From NCBI RefSeq assembly GCF_001431485.1, contig NZ_LDJM01000011.1:1-64000 (forward strand): a DNA stretch of 64,000 bases, given 5' to 3'. How positions within the stretch are numbered: the stretch's first letter is position 1; every line of letters starts with the position of its first letter. This document shows, in pieces, positions 1 through 8,645 of this stretch. Position numbers and translations under genes: made by a program. The notes under the pieces were generated by a model that saw only the letters and a program-made list of their open reading frames with translations, searched no databases and had not been told where the DNA came from. Source of the stretch: Stenotrophomonas ginsengisoli. GTDB taxonomy: Bacteria > Pseudomonadota > Gammaproteobacteria > Xanthomonadales > Xanthomonadaceae.

Positions 1-142
1 CCGTTCCAATTGGAACGGGGTAAGCAGGGTTGGGTCCAGCTGAGCCACCTGCACGCAAGGTCAATTGGCCCCTATCAGGCGGGTGGGGTGCGGGAGCCAA
101 GTATCGATCTGCCGGTTCCAATTGGAACCGAGTAAGCAGGCG
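1..142. repeat. Pair of perfect 18-bp palindromes with a shared flank
   Basis: Two perfect palindromes, CCGTTCCAATTGGAACGG at 1-18 and CGGTTCCAATTGGAACCG at 113-130, share the core TTCCAATTGGAA. Each is followed 2-3 bases later by the same flank, taagcagg. They are 112 bp apart, and another CAATTGG sits between them at 62-68. This looks like a pair of operators for a dimeric helix-turn-helix repressor, possibly of the toxin-antitoxin type, or a small dispersed repeat. The first copy touches the window edge, so the array may continue to the left. Confidence 0.6.
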
Positions 143-632
143 TGTTCTCCGCATGTGCACAACTTCTCAGTCCCCACCTCTGGTCTACTCAGGGCTTTGG
201 CATTTCTATGGGTGACTAGGCGCTACTCTATTCATATGGATCATTTCCAGATGACAACACTATGGCCTGAGAATGAGGGCGGCGTATTCTTATGGTCGCG
301 CCAAAAAATATCTCTTTCCTGGCAGTCATGTAGGCAGGGCCAGAGTGGATTGTACTGCGCAAAGTTGCACGACTTTGATTTGATTTGTTTTTCACATCAT
401 TGATGTGGGTTGGCTCTTAGGAGGGTGACGTCAATTTGACCAGCCCACAAAAGATGGAAATATCCCACAACAGGGGCGTAGGGCTGCGAAGTCGTGCTCT
501 CATCTGCCATAAATGCAGGTTTAGTTGACGGGATTCCTATAACCTATCAATCTTGGTTGGTTAACTTCACAGCATCTCAATAGTTGCAATTCTCAGACCC
601 AAATCAGAGATCATTGGCCTGCAGGCCAGCGC
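143..632. other. Intergenic stretch, no convincing gene
   Basis: Short open frames exist here, but none has a ribosome binding site, a recognisable domain or coding-like composition. The DNA is less GC-rich than the core chromosome to the right, which fits recently acquired island DNA. I see no tRNA, hairpin terminator or repeat array in it. Confidence 0.5.
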
Positions 633-746
633 TTGAGTGATGGACACATCTCCTGCAACTGGACGCAGGAAGAGGCTGCGAAGCAGGCGGTGATCTCTGT
701 CCAGATAAGGCACATGCTCGGCAGGCCGAAAGGAAGTATTGCTTGA
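633..746 (+). pseudogene. Remnant of a HipB-like antitoxin HTH
   Basis: The frame ending in TGA at 744-746 overlaps the TTG start of hipA. It reads, near its end, WTQEEAAKQAVIS, which resembles the TQEELA-type helix-turn-helix core of XRE/HipB antitoxins. There is no ATG before position 714, and the frame is closed by a stop at 540-542. An intact antitoxin of about 90 residues is therefore not present; only a ~37-codon tail is. The overlapping stop/start is what an intact hipBA pair would show. The reading is tentative because the match is short. Confidence 0.3.
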
Positions 747-1972
747 AGATTATTGATGTTCACTACGATGGGTGGGGCCAGAGCTGGCAGCTAGGCAGAG
801 TCGCAATCGATGGTCAGATGTCTTCATTCGAGTATTCCGTAGAGGCTATTGAGCGTGGCGTGGAGCTAGCCCCGTTCCGCACACAGCTGTCCCGTGTGGC
901 ACGTACCGATGGACCTGACCACATGGGTCGTTTGCCTGGGCTGATATCAGACAGCATGCCGGATGGGTGGGGAAGACTCTTGATTGAAAGGCTGTATCGT
1001 CAGCAAGGTCAGTCAAAGCCTGATGCTCTGGATATCTTGGCATTCGTTGGCGACCAAGCAATCGGGGCACTTACGTTCAAACCGTCAGCGCCAAAGTCCG
1101 GTGATACGCCGATCACCTCGCTCACCGAGCTTGCAGAGCAATCGATCCTCATCCATGAGGGTGAGGCAGATGAGGTTTTGCCTGTGGTGGCCAATGCTGG
1201 AGGCTATCCACATGGTGCGCGGCCCAAGGCTTTGATTACGAAGATGGCCAACCAGTCCATCACAACTGACCTAAAGGCCGAAGGCGAGCCATGGCTAGTG
1301 AAGTTCGCCAATCCCAGCGACGGCCCAGATGCTCCTCGCCTTGAAACGCTGTATGCGCAATGGGCCGGTATGGCTGGGATTAACATGATGCCGTGCCAGT
1401 GCATCGAGCTGGAGAACGATACTGCAGCGTTTGCCACTCTCAGGTTCGACCGGGAGGATGGTAAGCGGGTTCCTGTATTCACTGCTGCGGGCCTGATTGA
1501 AGCCAATTTCAGACTACCGGGATCACTGAGTTACCTGGATCTCTTGAGGCTCACCATTTCCCTAACTCGAAATGAGAGCGAACTGGCCCAGATGTTTGCA
1601 CGGTGCGTGTTCAACGTGGTGTTCTCCAACATGGACGATCACCCCAAGAATTTCTCCTTCACGATGAACAGGGACGGTTCCTGGAACTGCGCACCTGCTT
1701 ATGACCTGACACTCAGTAACGGGCCCGGCGGAGAGCATAGCCTTGATGTTCTAGGAAAAGGGTCAGAAATTTCCCGCGCAGATCTGTTGATGCTGGCCAA
1801 CAGTGCCGCGCTCAGCGGAAAGTGTGCTCGAGCAATCATTGATCAGGTGGCCAACGTAGCCAGTGAGGTACTAGGGAAAGCTGGGACTCTCGGAGAAATG
1901 GGCATCCACAGGCATCGCTTGAGGGATTGGAAAAGGCTGGTCTCTGCGTCCCTTAATCGAATGCGCGGATAA
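743..1972 (+). CDS. hipA: HipA-type serine/threonine kinase toxin
   Basis: The 409-residue product has the HipA layout. An N-terminal HipA_N domain includes LPGLISDSMPDGWGR near residues 73-87, and a kinase core follows. The catalytic segment NMDDHPKNF near residues 296-304 matches the family's HxxN-like loop, and YDLT a little further matches the metal-binding Asp. HipA kinases phosphorylate a translation factor such as glutamyl-tRNA synthetase and stop growth, and they are normally held by a HipB antitoxin encoded just upstream. Here the start is TTG at 743, overlapping the end of a decayed antitoxin-like frame. The toxin may therefore be orphaned, inactive, or controlled by another HTH protein. 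Confidence 0.85.
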   Translation: MKIIDVHYDGWGQSWQLGRVAIDGQMSSFEYSVEAIERGVELAPFRTQLSRVARTDGPDHMGRLPGLISDSMPDGWGRLLIERLYRQQGQSKPDALDILAFVGDQAIGALTFKPSAPKSGDTPITSLTELAEQSILIHEGEADEVLPVVANAGGYPHGARPKALITKMANQSITTDLKAEGEPWLVKFANPSDGPDAPRLETLYAQWAGMAGINMMPCQCIELENDTAAFATLRFDREDGKRVPVFTAAGLIEANFRLPGSLSYLDLLRLTISLTRNESELAQMFARCVFNVVFSNMDDHPKNFSFTMNRDGSWNCAPAYDLTLSNGPGGEHSLDVLGKGSEISRADLLMLANSAALSGKCARAIIDQVANVASEVLGKAGTLGEMGIHRHRLRDWKRLVSASLNRMRG

Positions 1973-2212
1973 AAATAATTTTCATGAGCCTTGCTGGTAA
2001 TTAGTAAGAGCCTTGCAATCTATAACGATATTCTCGCTGGATAATGCTTGTGGCGAGTGCTGCGACTTGTGGCACAACCAGAAAATTCGGCATCGTGAGT
2101 CTGTCTGAACTATAGGTATTCAGTGGTTTCCAAAATCCGGGTCGTATCTGCATGGGGTCTGGCGTGGCTAAAGCCGCATTTCAATTCATATCCAGTGAAA
2201 ATTGGTGCTTGA

Positions 2213-2785
2213 TTGCGATTTTCATCCAATAACATCTTCTGCATCAGAATTGCTGATGATGTTTTGGGGGATGTGGTGATTGAGTTCGCGACACTCGATG
2301 AATTGTTAAGGATGGCACGCGAGGGACTGGGCGATCCGTTGGTTCTGGTCAGTGATAAGGCTGTCTGGAAGGGAAGTGGGGACTCATCTGGAGAGTACTC
2401 GTCCCGCAATTGGGTTTTGTTGTTTGCCTCTGCTTCCTTGGTTTCGGTGCTTTGGCCTAAGGGGATTCCAACGAGTGTGCGTCGGTCGGTGTATGCGAAT
2501 GGATTCTTGATAAAACGCAGTAGCGCAGAAGTTGTTTTGCTATCTGTGTATCTGATGGCGGGATCATTGATCGTTTTGCAGAGAGTTAATTTAATAGTGG
2601 ATGCTCCAGTCCGTCGCTGCAGGATGGCGGAGTGCTTTATCTGTGCATCAATATTACCTCATGCGGGGCATGCAATTGATTCAAAGGTGCGTAAGCCATA
2701 TGTTGGCGTAGCCGAGGATGGAGGTGGAAGTTTTGTCTGTCGAATCTACCGAGATGATAGTAACGGTGCGAGAGAGGCGACTTAG
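2213..2785 (+). CDS. Hypothetical protein, doubtful
   Basis: This 190-codon frame starts at TTG directly after an in-frame TGA and has no clear ribosome binding site. Residues 18-45 look protein-like (short beta strand, then an acidic helix). A hydrophobic stretch follows near residues 67-83 and another near 105-122. The DNA is AT-richer than the core genome and no domain is recognised. It may be a decayed gene whose 5' part has been lost. Confidence 0.25.
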   Translation: MRFSSNNIFCIRIADDVLGDVVIEFATLDELLRMAREGLGDPLVLVSDKAVWKGSGDSSGEYSSRNWVLLFASASLVSVLWPKGIPTSVRRSVYANGFLIKRSSAEVVLLSVYLMAGSLIVLQRVNLIVDAPVRRCRMAECFICASILPHAGHAIDSKVRKPYVGVAEDGGGSFVCRIYRDDSNGAREAT

Positions 2786-3137
2786 TTCTCAATTATTCAT
2801 CCATAATTTCCACGGCTTTTTACACAGGAGTTATTTTTCTTGCTTGGGTTGGGGTATGTATCGCCCACGGAGGTTTGTGAAATTATGGTTAAGTCTTGTC
2901 CAATGGATGTGCCAAATGATAAGTTGTCAAATGTTGTTTTGATTAAAGTTAATAAGATCAATAAGTTGCCTTCTTGGCATTGCGCGGGTGTGAGGGATTT
3001 AGTGTCCTTTGCTCTCATTTTCCACCGCAAAAGTTTTCCTGCTTCGTGTCCAGAAAAAGACTGGCGGTTCAGCGCACCAATCTGTAATGACCCACTGAAT
3101 TCCTGCTCAGTTGTTACAACTCCCGAAGGAGACGCCG
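2786..3137. other. AT-rich spacer without a convincing gene
   Basis: This low-GC stretch lies between the doubtful frame and a transposase fragment. Overlapping short frames on both strands lack start signals and recognisable domains. I see no RNA gene here. Confidence 0.4.
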
Positions 3138-3287
3138 ATGAGCGTAGTGATGGAAGAAGGAATCAAGCGCTGGACCGCCCGGCGCAAGTCGGCTCTGGTC
3201 CTTGAAATCATCCAGGGCAAATCGACCGTGGCAGCAGCCAGTCGGCAGTACGACCTGACACCTGCCGAGATCGAAAGCTGGGTGTAG
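3138..3287 (+). pseudogene. Truncated IS3-family transposase OrfA
   Basis: ATG at 3138 follows a good Shine-Dalgarno (GAAGGAGAC). The frame encodes a 49-residue HTH fragment containing KRWTARRKSALVLEI and SRQYDLTPAEIESWV. This is the start of IS3-type OrfA proteins of the DUF1153-like group. A TAG at 3285-3287 ends it where the family normally continues with DAKR-like residues. No OrfB follows, so it is a dead remnant marking past IS traffic in the island. Confidence 0.75.
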
Positions 3288-3526
3288 GATGCCCAAGAAG
3301 AGATGACCAAGGCGTGCCACAGGGAAGTGGCATTCCAAGCAGCCTTGGCAAATGGTCGTCATGGACATCTGGAGGGCTTCAGTGGTGTCATTGGTAAATA
3401 ACTCACAGGCAGGCAAATCATTGATTATTCTGCCTTTGTGGGCCAAATGTTGACTTGGGTCACAAACATGCCTCTAATCGAGGTAATGCGTCGGGCAAGG
3501 AGATCCGACGGAAGGGGCCTCGGGAA

Positions 3527-4639
3527 ATGAGTTCGACTGTCATCGCTGATTTCCTGTCCACGGCTCCATTGGCAGAGGAAGGCGGCGCGATCTCCGCAGA
3601 TCGCTTCGATTACCAAAAGAACTGGGCTTTGGCTCGGTTGCTGACCCTGCACCAAGGATCAGGGAACTACGTGCTCCTTTGTGAGTTGCACGAGGACATC
3701 GCTGTCCTGGATTGTCCAGACCAGCCATCACGCGCCGCTTTCTATCAGATCAAGACCAGCGCAACAAGTGCTTGGACGCTGAAGAAGCTGACGAATCGGA
3801 AGAAGGGCAAAAGCGGCGATGCTCTACCTTCCATTCTTGGGCGATTGTGTGCCAAGGCTGCTCAGCTGAAGCAGGAGCAAGTCACTTTCCAGTTCGTGAC
3901 CAACGTGGGAAGCGGCTATGGCTTCCCTGTCACCGAGAAGGCTACTGAGGAGTCTGGTGAACGCCTGTTTCATGTGCTGAAACAGGCCGAATGGGGAGCT
4001 ATAAGTCGCTGTTTGGCGGACGAACTAGGGGAGGACTTCGAAGAGCCGCTCCGGGAGCAATTAACGGTTTCGATTTCCAAAATACATCTGGACACGCACA
4101 ACGAAACCACTGTGGGCTTGGTAACTAACTTTCTTGACCAGCATGTCAAAGGTGTTTACATACCCCCTAAGGCCTTCTATAGAAGCCTATTTGACGAATT
4201 GCGTAGACGGACAGTAGCTAAAAGGCCGTCTGGCAGCATATCAGACGTATGCAAGGCAAAGGGTATCGACAGGGATTCCTTCGACGCGATGCTGGGCAAC
4301 GCTCGATCCGTTGCTCATGCCGCTGGTGCTTGGAGCAATGTCCAGTCAGAGCTGCACAAAGACAACGTGCCGTTCCCTGTCCGCGCCAAGCTAAGAGAAG
4401 CATACCCAGACTACTATTCTAGGATGCAGGATCCGCTGGACGCTGCTTTCCGAAGAGACTGCCAAATCCTCGTCGCAGCGGGTGAGAACGTCATGGCCAA
4501 TAGTTCAACGCTACTTGACATGGCGAACGCTGCCGTTGCGCTCGCTCGAAGTGACTCCGGATACGGCGTTGCTTCGCTTTCCCCGGAGCAGGAACTCATT
4601 GTCGTAATGATGAATTTCTATGAAAAGCACTCCCAATAA
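3527..4639 (+). CDS. Cap4-like DUF4297 dsDNA nuclease, Lamassu-type effector candidate
   Basis: The 370-residue protein begins with a DUF4297/Cap4-like PD-(D/E)xK nuclease domain. RFDYQKNWAL lies near residues 26-35, acidic residues of CELHED at 52-57, and the Q-x-K motif YQIKT at 73-77. In CBASS the Cap4 nuclease is followed by a SAVED sensor; none is seen here. The C-terminal ~200 residues are helical and unassigned. The next gene, 38 bp downstream, is a zinc-hook ATPase. That pairing recalls Lamassu (LmuA-Cap4 plus LmuB) or ABC-3C systems, in which the ATPase senses foreign DNA and releases the nuclease. ATG 3527 is preferred over TTG 3455 because GGAAGGGG lies about 10 bases upstream. Confidence 0.7.
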   Translation: MSSTVIADFLSTAPLAEEGGAISADRFDYQKNWALARLLTLHQGSGNYVLLCELHEDIAVLDCPDQPSRAAFYQIKTSATSAWTLKKLTNRKKGKSGDALPSILGRLCAKAAQLKQEQVTFQFVTNVGSGYGFPVTEKATEESGERLFHVLKQAEWGAISRCLADELGEDFEEPLREQLTVSISKIHLDTHNETTVGLVTNFLDQHVKGVYIPPKAFYRSLFDELRRRTVAKRPSGSISDVCKAKGIDRDSFDAMLGNARSVAHAAGAWSNVQSELHKDNVPFPVRAKLREAYPDYYSRMQDPLDAAFRRDCQILVAAGENVMANSSTLLDMANAAVALARSDSGYGVASLSPEQELIVVMMNFYEKHSQ

Positions 4640-4677
4640 CTTCCGGATGCTGGTGCGCAGTCTAAGGACCAGGACAC

Positions 4678-6375
4678 ATGAAAAACTTAGTATTTCAAAA
4701 GCTTCATCTCGTGTCCCATCGGGAACGAAAAGCAAGGTCGGTCGTGTTTCACCCCGGCGTGACGGTAATCAAGGGTCTAAATGACGTAGGAAAGTCATCG
4801 CTAGCCAAGTCCATCTATGGGACGCTGGGCGCAGAAGCGGCAGAGATCCATCCGGATTGGAAAGGTGCGAGCGTCATATCGGCGCTGGAGTTCACTGTCG
4901 ATGGCGATTCCTACGTCATGTTGAAGGAGGGGAAAACCTTCACATTGATCGAATCAGAGCGCGTCAGAGGTTGCTACACCAGTGTCACTGAAGGTCTCGC
5001 GCCGGCTCTCTATGAGGTGCTGGGTGCCAAGCTTAGGCTGAAAAATCGGGCCGAAAAGGTGGTCGTTCCGCCGCCGGCCTACCTGTTTATCCCTTTCTAT
5101 GTGGACCAGGACGCTGGGTGGAGCAGTCCTTGGACTTCCTTTGCTCGTCTGGAACAGTTCGCTCGCTGGCGAGAAGACGTTGTTAACTTCCACGTGGGTG
5201 TGACGGGGGCTGAGTATTTCGATGCCTTAGATCTCCAGGCGACAGCAACTGCTGCCAGAGTTGAGCCGGCTAAGCAGTTGGATGGATTGCGCTCGCTTCA
5301 GAAACGAGCCAAGGACACGGTCGCTGAAGACATCGATGTAGAAATCGATCCCGAAGTCTTCTCCGAGGAGATTGAGCGCGTGGTGGGCATGCTCCAGCAG
5401 TTGGTGGAGGTCCGTGAGGAAGAGCGAGCAAGGCTCTCAGGCTTGACCCAGCGCCGCTTACAGCTGGAGGCTCAGCGGGAGATTCTCGACCGCGTTCGCA
5501 GGGAGCTGCATGCGGACTACATGTTCGCTGTGAAGCATGAGGGTGAAGACCTAGAGTGCCCGACCTGTGGCCAGCTTCACGAGAACTCGTTTGGTGAACG
5601 GTTTGCGTTGGCGCAAGATGAGAGTCGGACAGACGATGTCTTAGTTGAGGTGATGAATGCTCAGGCGATTGTCTCTGGTGAGATCGCCATCAGTCGTCAG
5701 CGCCTCAAAGACGCCACCGAGGACGAGCAAAGGTTCAATGAGCTTCTCACTCGCAGACGGGGGCAGGTCACGTTTGCGCGTTTACTTGAGCGAGCAGGGC
5801 AGAAGCGATTTTCCTCTCAACTGGACGATCAGGTTGCTGATCTTGTTCAGGAGATCGCCACTCTGGACTATCGGATTAAGCAAGCGGCGGAGCGGCTAAA
5901 AAATGCGCGCTCAACGGAGCGAAAGAAGGAGATCCTCGAGACCTATGCTCGGTTGTTGACTGACTTTGCGGGGAAGCTCAGCGTCATGTTCCAAGAAGAC
6001 TTCCTTAAGTCGCTGATGCTCAAGATTCAAGAGACCGGAAGTGACCGGCCACGCGCCATCCTCGCTTACGTTTATGCAATCCTCCATCTCATATGGGATG
6101 CGGAGGATGCTGTGAGATGTCCGATTGTGCTGGATTCGCCAAAACAGCAGGATCAGGATGATATCAATCACCTTAATCTTCTTCACTTCATCAGGGACGA
6201 ACGGCCGATTGGATCTCAGCTCATCCTGTTTCTGGTCGACGATGCAGAGGTCGATTTCGGGTGTGAACCATTGGTGTTGGATACGAAGTATTCGCTGCTC
6301 TCCACCGAAGAATATGAGCAGGCATCTGAGGTAATTCGTGGTTTCCAAGCCATTCGAGAGATGTCGGCACATTGA
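4678..6375 (+). CDS. Rad50/SMC-like ATPase with zinc hook, LmuB-like
   Basis: The 565-residue ABC/SMC-type ATPase has a Walker A loop GLNDVGKSS at residues 33-41 and a long charged coiled-coil middle (about 220-430). A zinc-hook motif CPTCG has its cysteines at 294 and 297. A Walker B-like IVLDSP has Asp486. This is the architecture of the Rad50-like LmuB subunit of Lamassu and of ABC-3C ATPases, which sense DNA ends or foreign DNA and gate a partner effector. It is probably co-transcribed with the nuclease upstream. A small separate LmuC-like gene is absent; the nuclease C-terminus may take that place, which is inference. Confidence 0.75.
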   Translation: MKNLVFQKLHLVSHRERKARSVVFHPGVTVIKGLNDVGKSSLAKSIYGTLGAEAAEIHPDWKGASVISALEFTVDGDSYVMLKEGKTFTLIESERVRGCYTSVTEGLAPALYEVLGAKLRLKNRAEKVVVPPPAYLFIPFYVDQDAGWSSPWTSFARLEQFARWREDVVNFHVGVTGAEYFDALDLQATATAARVEPAKQLDGLRSLQKRAKDTVAEDIDVEIDPEVFSEEIERVVGMLQQLVEVREEERARLSGLTQRRLQLEAQREILDRVRRELHADYMFAVKHEGEDLECPTCGQLHENSFGERFALAQDESRTDDVLVEVMNAQAIVSGEIAISRQRLKDATEDEQRFNELLTRRRGQVTFARLLERAGQKRFSSQLDDQVADLVQEIATLDYRIKQAAERLKNARSTERKKEILETYARLLTDFAGKLSVMFQEDFLKSLMLKIQETGSDRPRAILAYVYAILHLIWDAEDAVRCPIVLDSPKQQDQDDINHLNLLHFIRDERPIGSQLILFLVDDAEVDFGCEPLVLDTKYSLLSTEEYEQASEVIRGFQAIREMSAH

Positions 6376-6463
6376 TCGTCATCGTCGAAACTCGTTGTAG
6401 GGGCTTCTCCAGTCGGAAAGCTCTGGTCATCTGTCGTGGCTAACTCAGTTAGTATGGGGGCGT

Positions 6464-7369
6464 ATGTATAACTTGTTAATGGTGTATCGGGAGGGGACTT
6501 GGGATGAGGACGAGTTCATCCTTGAGCTACCACGTTACCTTGAGCACACAGTTCCGCCGCTAGCAGAGCGTTTTGCTACCTTGACTGCGGATACTATTGC
6601 CGCCCTTAAGGGGCTTCCCACGCTATTTGCCTATGAAGATCGAGGTCGTGACGTTGGACCATCTTCGCAGGTCGGTCGGATCGAGGACATCCAAGTTCGT
6701 TACGGGGGGGTGCGGATCACATGGTCCATTGACGCGAGAATTGGCCCAATCCCAGCTACGCGGCTAAAGGAGATGTTTGGCCAGCTGGATATCTCGGAGC
6801 GTAACTGGGAACACACCCGCACCCACTGGGCGGTGAAGGACGTTGATCTGCTAGATGTCCTGGTTCGAAACGGCATTTTGCAGGATGACCCATCTCCGGC
6901 CCCCAAGGTCTTCGTTTCCTATTCTTGGGATTCCCCTGAGCATTTGGAGTGGGTCCGTAGGCTCGTGATTGATTTGCGGGCGAACGGTGTCGACGCAATC
7001 TCGGACCGAACACACCTCCGGTTCGGACAGGACCTCCCCCATTTCATGGAACAGGTAGCTGCCTGTGATCGGGTGATCGTGGTCTGCACCGAAAACTACA
7101 TGAACCGTGCAAACCAGCGCTTGGGTGGGGTTGGGTATGAGCATCTGGTGACCGCTGCACAGCTTGCCGGCGATCCCTCGTCTATGAGATTCATTCCCGT
7201 CATCAAGGATCAGCGAGATGCCGGAAACACCCCTGTAAATCTTAGGGGAAGGATGTTCGTCGATCTCAGTGATGGGCCGGGATACAACACCAACTTCCAA
7301 GCGTTGGTCCGGGACCTTCATAACGCCGTCCCTCCCGTCCCGCCCCTCGGTCGACGACCGCAGTTCTAG
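6464..7369 (+). CDS. SEFIR/TIR-domain protein
   Basis: The 301-residue soluble protein has two parts. Residues 1-145 form an N-terminal domain ending in THWAVKDVDLLDVL, a segment I associate with stand-alone bacterial TIR/SEFIR proteins. Residues about 149-295 are a SEFIR-like TIR domain beginning KVFVSYSWDSPEH, with FMEQVAACDRVIVVCTENY in the middle. Such domains often act as NAD-degrading or signalling effectors in antiphage defence. It starts 89 bp after the zinc-hook ATPase on the same strand. Whether it belongs to that system or works alone cannot be told from sequence. Confidence 0.7.
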   Translation: MYNLLMVYREGTWDEDEFILELPRYLEHTVPPLAERFATLTADTIAALKGLPTLFAYEDRGRDVGPSSQVGRIEDIQVRYGGVRITWSIDARIGPIPATRLKEMFGQLDISERNWEHTRTHWAVKDVDLLDVLVRNGILQDDPSPAPKVFVSYSWDSPEHLEWVRRLVIDLRANGVDAISDRTHLRFGQDLPHFMEQVAACDRVIVVCTENYMNRANQRLGGVGYEHLVTAAQLAGDPSSMRFIPVIKDQRDAGNTPVNLRGRMFVDLSDGPGYNTNFQALVRDLHNAVPPVPPLGRRPQF

Positions 7370-7642
7370 GTGGTCGATTTTCTCAAGGATAGAACTTGCG
7401 AGGGTCCGTTGATGGTGATTCGCCAGGCAATGGAGGAGGGCAGCGACGTTCGCTTCCTCTACACGAAAGAAGATCAGGCGTCGGAGTGGCGCACCGTAAC
7501 ACCTCTGGAGTTGACCCACCTCCATCGGGCCAGCCATGCCTCGCGGTGCGTATTGGCCTACTGCCATCTGAGGCAAGTCGAGCGCCACTTCGTCTTGTCT
7601 CGCATCAAGCAGATATGCTGTGTGGCGGCTGTGCGCTCGTAA
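7370..7642 (+). CDS. Small stand-alone WYL-like domain protein
   Basis: GTG at 7370 comes immediately after the stop of the SEFIR gene, so the two are probably translationally coupled. The 90-residue product matches the core of a WYL ligand-binding domain. An AMEEGSDVRFLY segment is followed by TVTPLEL and then AYCHLRQVERHFVLSRI, whose R-x-F-x-x-x-R-I pattern is typical of WYL. It has no DNA-binding domain of its own. WYL domains commonly regulate defence operons by sensing nucleotides or nucleic acids, so a regulatory role for the upstream genes is plausible but unproven. Confidence 0.5.
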   Translation: MVDFLKDRTCEGPLMVIRQAMEEGSDVRFLYTKEDQASEWRTVTPLELTHLHRASHASRCVLAYCHLRQVERHFVLSRIKQICCVAAVRS

Positions 7643-7719
7643 TCTACCTTTCGGCCACTGTTTGGCCGTTATCCAGCCTATGGGCTATAACTCATGGTTC
7701 GCTTGAATGGAGGTGTCCC

Positions 7720-8235
7720 TTGGCCCTGACCACCCTGCAGTCGATCAACGCCGAAATCAAACAGCTGGAAGCCCAGCGCAAGCTGATTGAGAAGCGCGAC
7801 GGCGAGGTGCCTAAGGCGCTGGCCGTGCTCCAGAAGTATGCGAAGGTCCTCAGCCCAGCGCAGCGGCGGCAGGTGGCCAAGCTCATCGGGGAAACGCTCG
7901 ACAACAAGCCGGAGCGCGCGGACAAGGCTGCTCCCCCCTCTCGCAAGACCCGCAAGCTCGGCAAGGTGGCGCAAAAGTATCGACTGCCGACCGGTGAAAC
8001 CTGGGCAGGACGTGGCCTGACCCCCAAGGCGTTTGCCACCTGGGCGAAGTCCGCAGACGGGAAAGCGTGGGCTCAGGCTAACCCGGGCAGCAAGTTCCCG
8101 GCAGCCGATGGGGCGGTGAAAAATGCTCCGTCCAAGGCCGTTAAGAAGGCGAGCAAGACTGCAAAGAAGGCGGCCCGAAAGGCCGTGAAGAAGCCCGCGA
8201 AGAAAGCTGCGAAGAAAGCGGTGACGAAGGCCTGA
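7720..8235 (+). CDS. H-NS family nucleoid protein with H1-like lysine/alanine tail
   Basis: The chosen start is TTG at 7720, preceded by GGAGG seven bases upstream, giving 171 residues. Residues 1-60 form a coiled-coil oligomerisation region. Residues about 88-125 hold the H-NS DNA-binding signature (YRLPTGETWAGRGLTPKAF). The last 35 residues are a histone-H1-like tail of repeated AKKA/VKK units. H-NS-like proteins bind AT-rich or horizontally acquired DNA and silence it. Its place between defence genes suggests an island-encoded silencer. A short gene of unknown function follows two bases after the stop. Confidence 0.75.
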   Translation: MALTTLQSINAEIKQLEAQRKLIEKRDGEVPKALAVLQKYAKVLSPAQRRQVAKLIGETLDNKPERADKAAPPSRKTRKLGKVAQKYRLPTGETWAGRGLTPKAFATWAKSADGKAWAQANPGSKFPAADGAVKNAPSKAVKKASKTAKKAARKAVKKPAKKAAKKAVTKA

Positions 8236-8237
8236 CC

Positions 8238-8645
8238 GTGCGTGGACTGTTCCCCAAGCGGAAGAGTAAGCTGACGGCGCAGGGCAAGGCGGTGGCCGCC
8301 ATGCACGCCCTGCTCGACACCGTCGACGGAAAGGTGGATGAGAAAGTCGCCGCGGCCAGGCTCCGGGAGCAGGTGGGGCTCAACTGGTCGTTTCTCACTT
8401 GCATGCAGTATCTCTCGGGCAAGGAAGCTCTGGCTGCGATTGAGTCGCTGCCCGCCGGCTGGGAGGAGCTGGGACGGAGCAAGCGCCATGCCTTTGCTGC
8501 ATCGGTGCTGGCGGCCCACACCGTGGCCAACCTGCGTTCCGACGGCACAATGCTGTGTGCCAGCCACCTGGCAGAGGAGCTGAAGGGTAAGACCGTGGAG
8601 CAATGGCTGGCGGAGAAGTCCGAAGCGGAAGGGAAAGAAGTCTGA
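8238..8645 (+). CDS. Hypothetical protein linked to the H-NS-like gene
   Basis: GTG at 8238 lies two bases after the stop of the H-NS-like gene, so the pair is probably one transcript. The 135-residue protein is soluble and rich in Ala, Lys and Glu, with predicted helices throughout. I do not recognise a domain. LPAGWEELGRSKRHAFAASV near residues 73-92 is its most distinctive part. A hairpin terminator lies 130 bases downstream. Confidence 0.55.
   Translation: MRGLFPKRKSKLTAQGKAVAAMHALLDTVDGKVDEKVAAARLREQVGLNWSFLTCMQYLSGKEALAAIESLPAGWEELGRSKRHAFAASVLAAHTVANLRSDGTMLCASHLAEELKGKTVEQWLAEKSEAEGKEV

Noticed and set aside
65-403. Plus-strand frame of 112 codons
   Set aside because: No ribosome binding site, low-complexity product, runs through the palindromic repeat.
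2840-3205. Plus-strand frame running into the IS3 OrfA remnant
   Set aside because: TTG start without a site, product unlike a folded protein, and overlap in another frame with recognisable OrfA sequence.
4640-4677. Separate LmuC gene between nuclease and ATPase
   Set aside because: The gap is only 38 bp.
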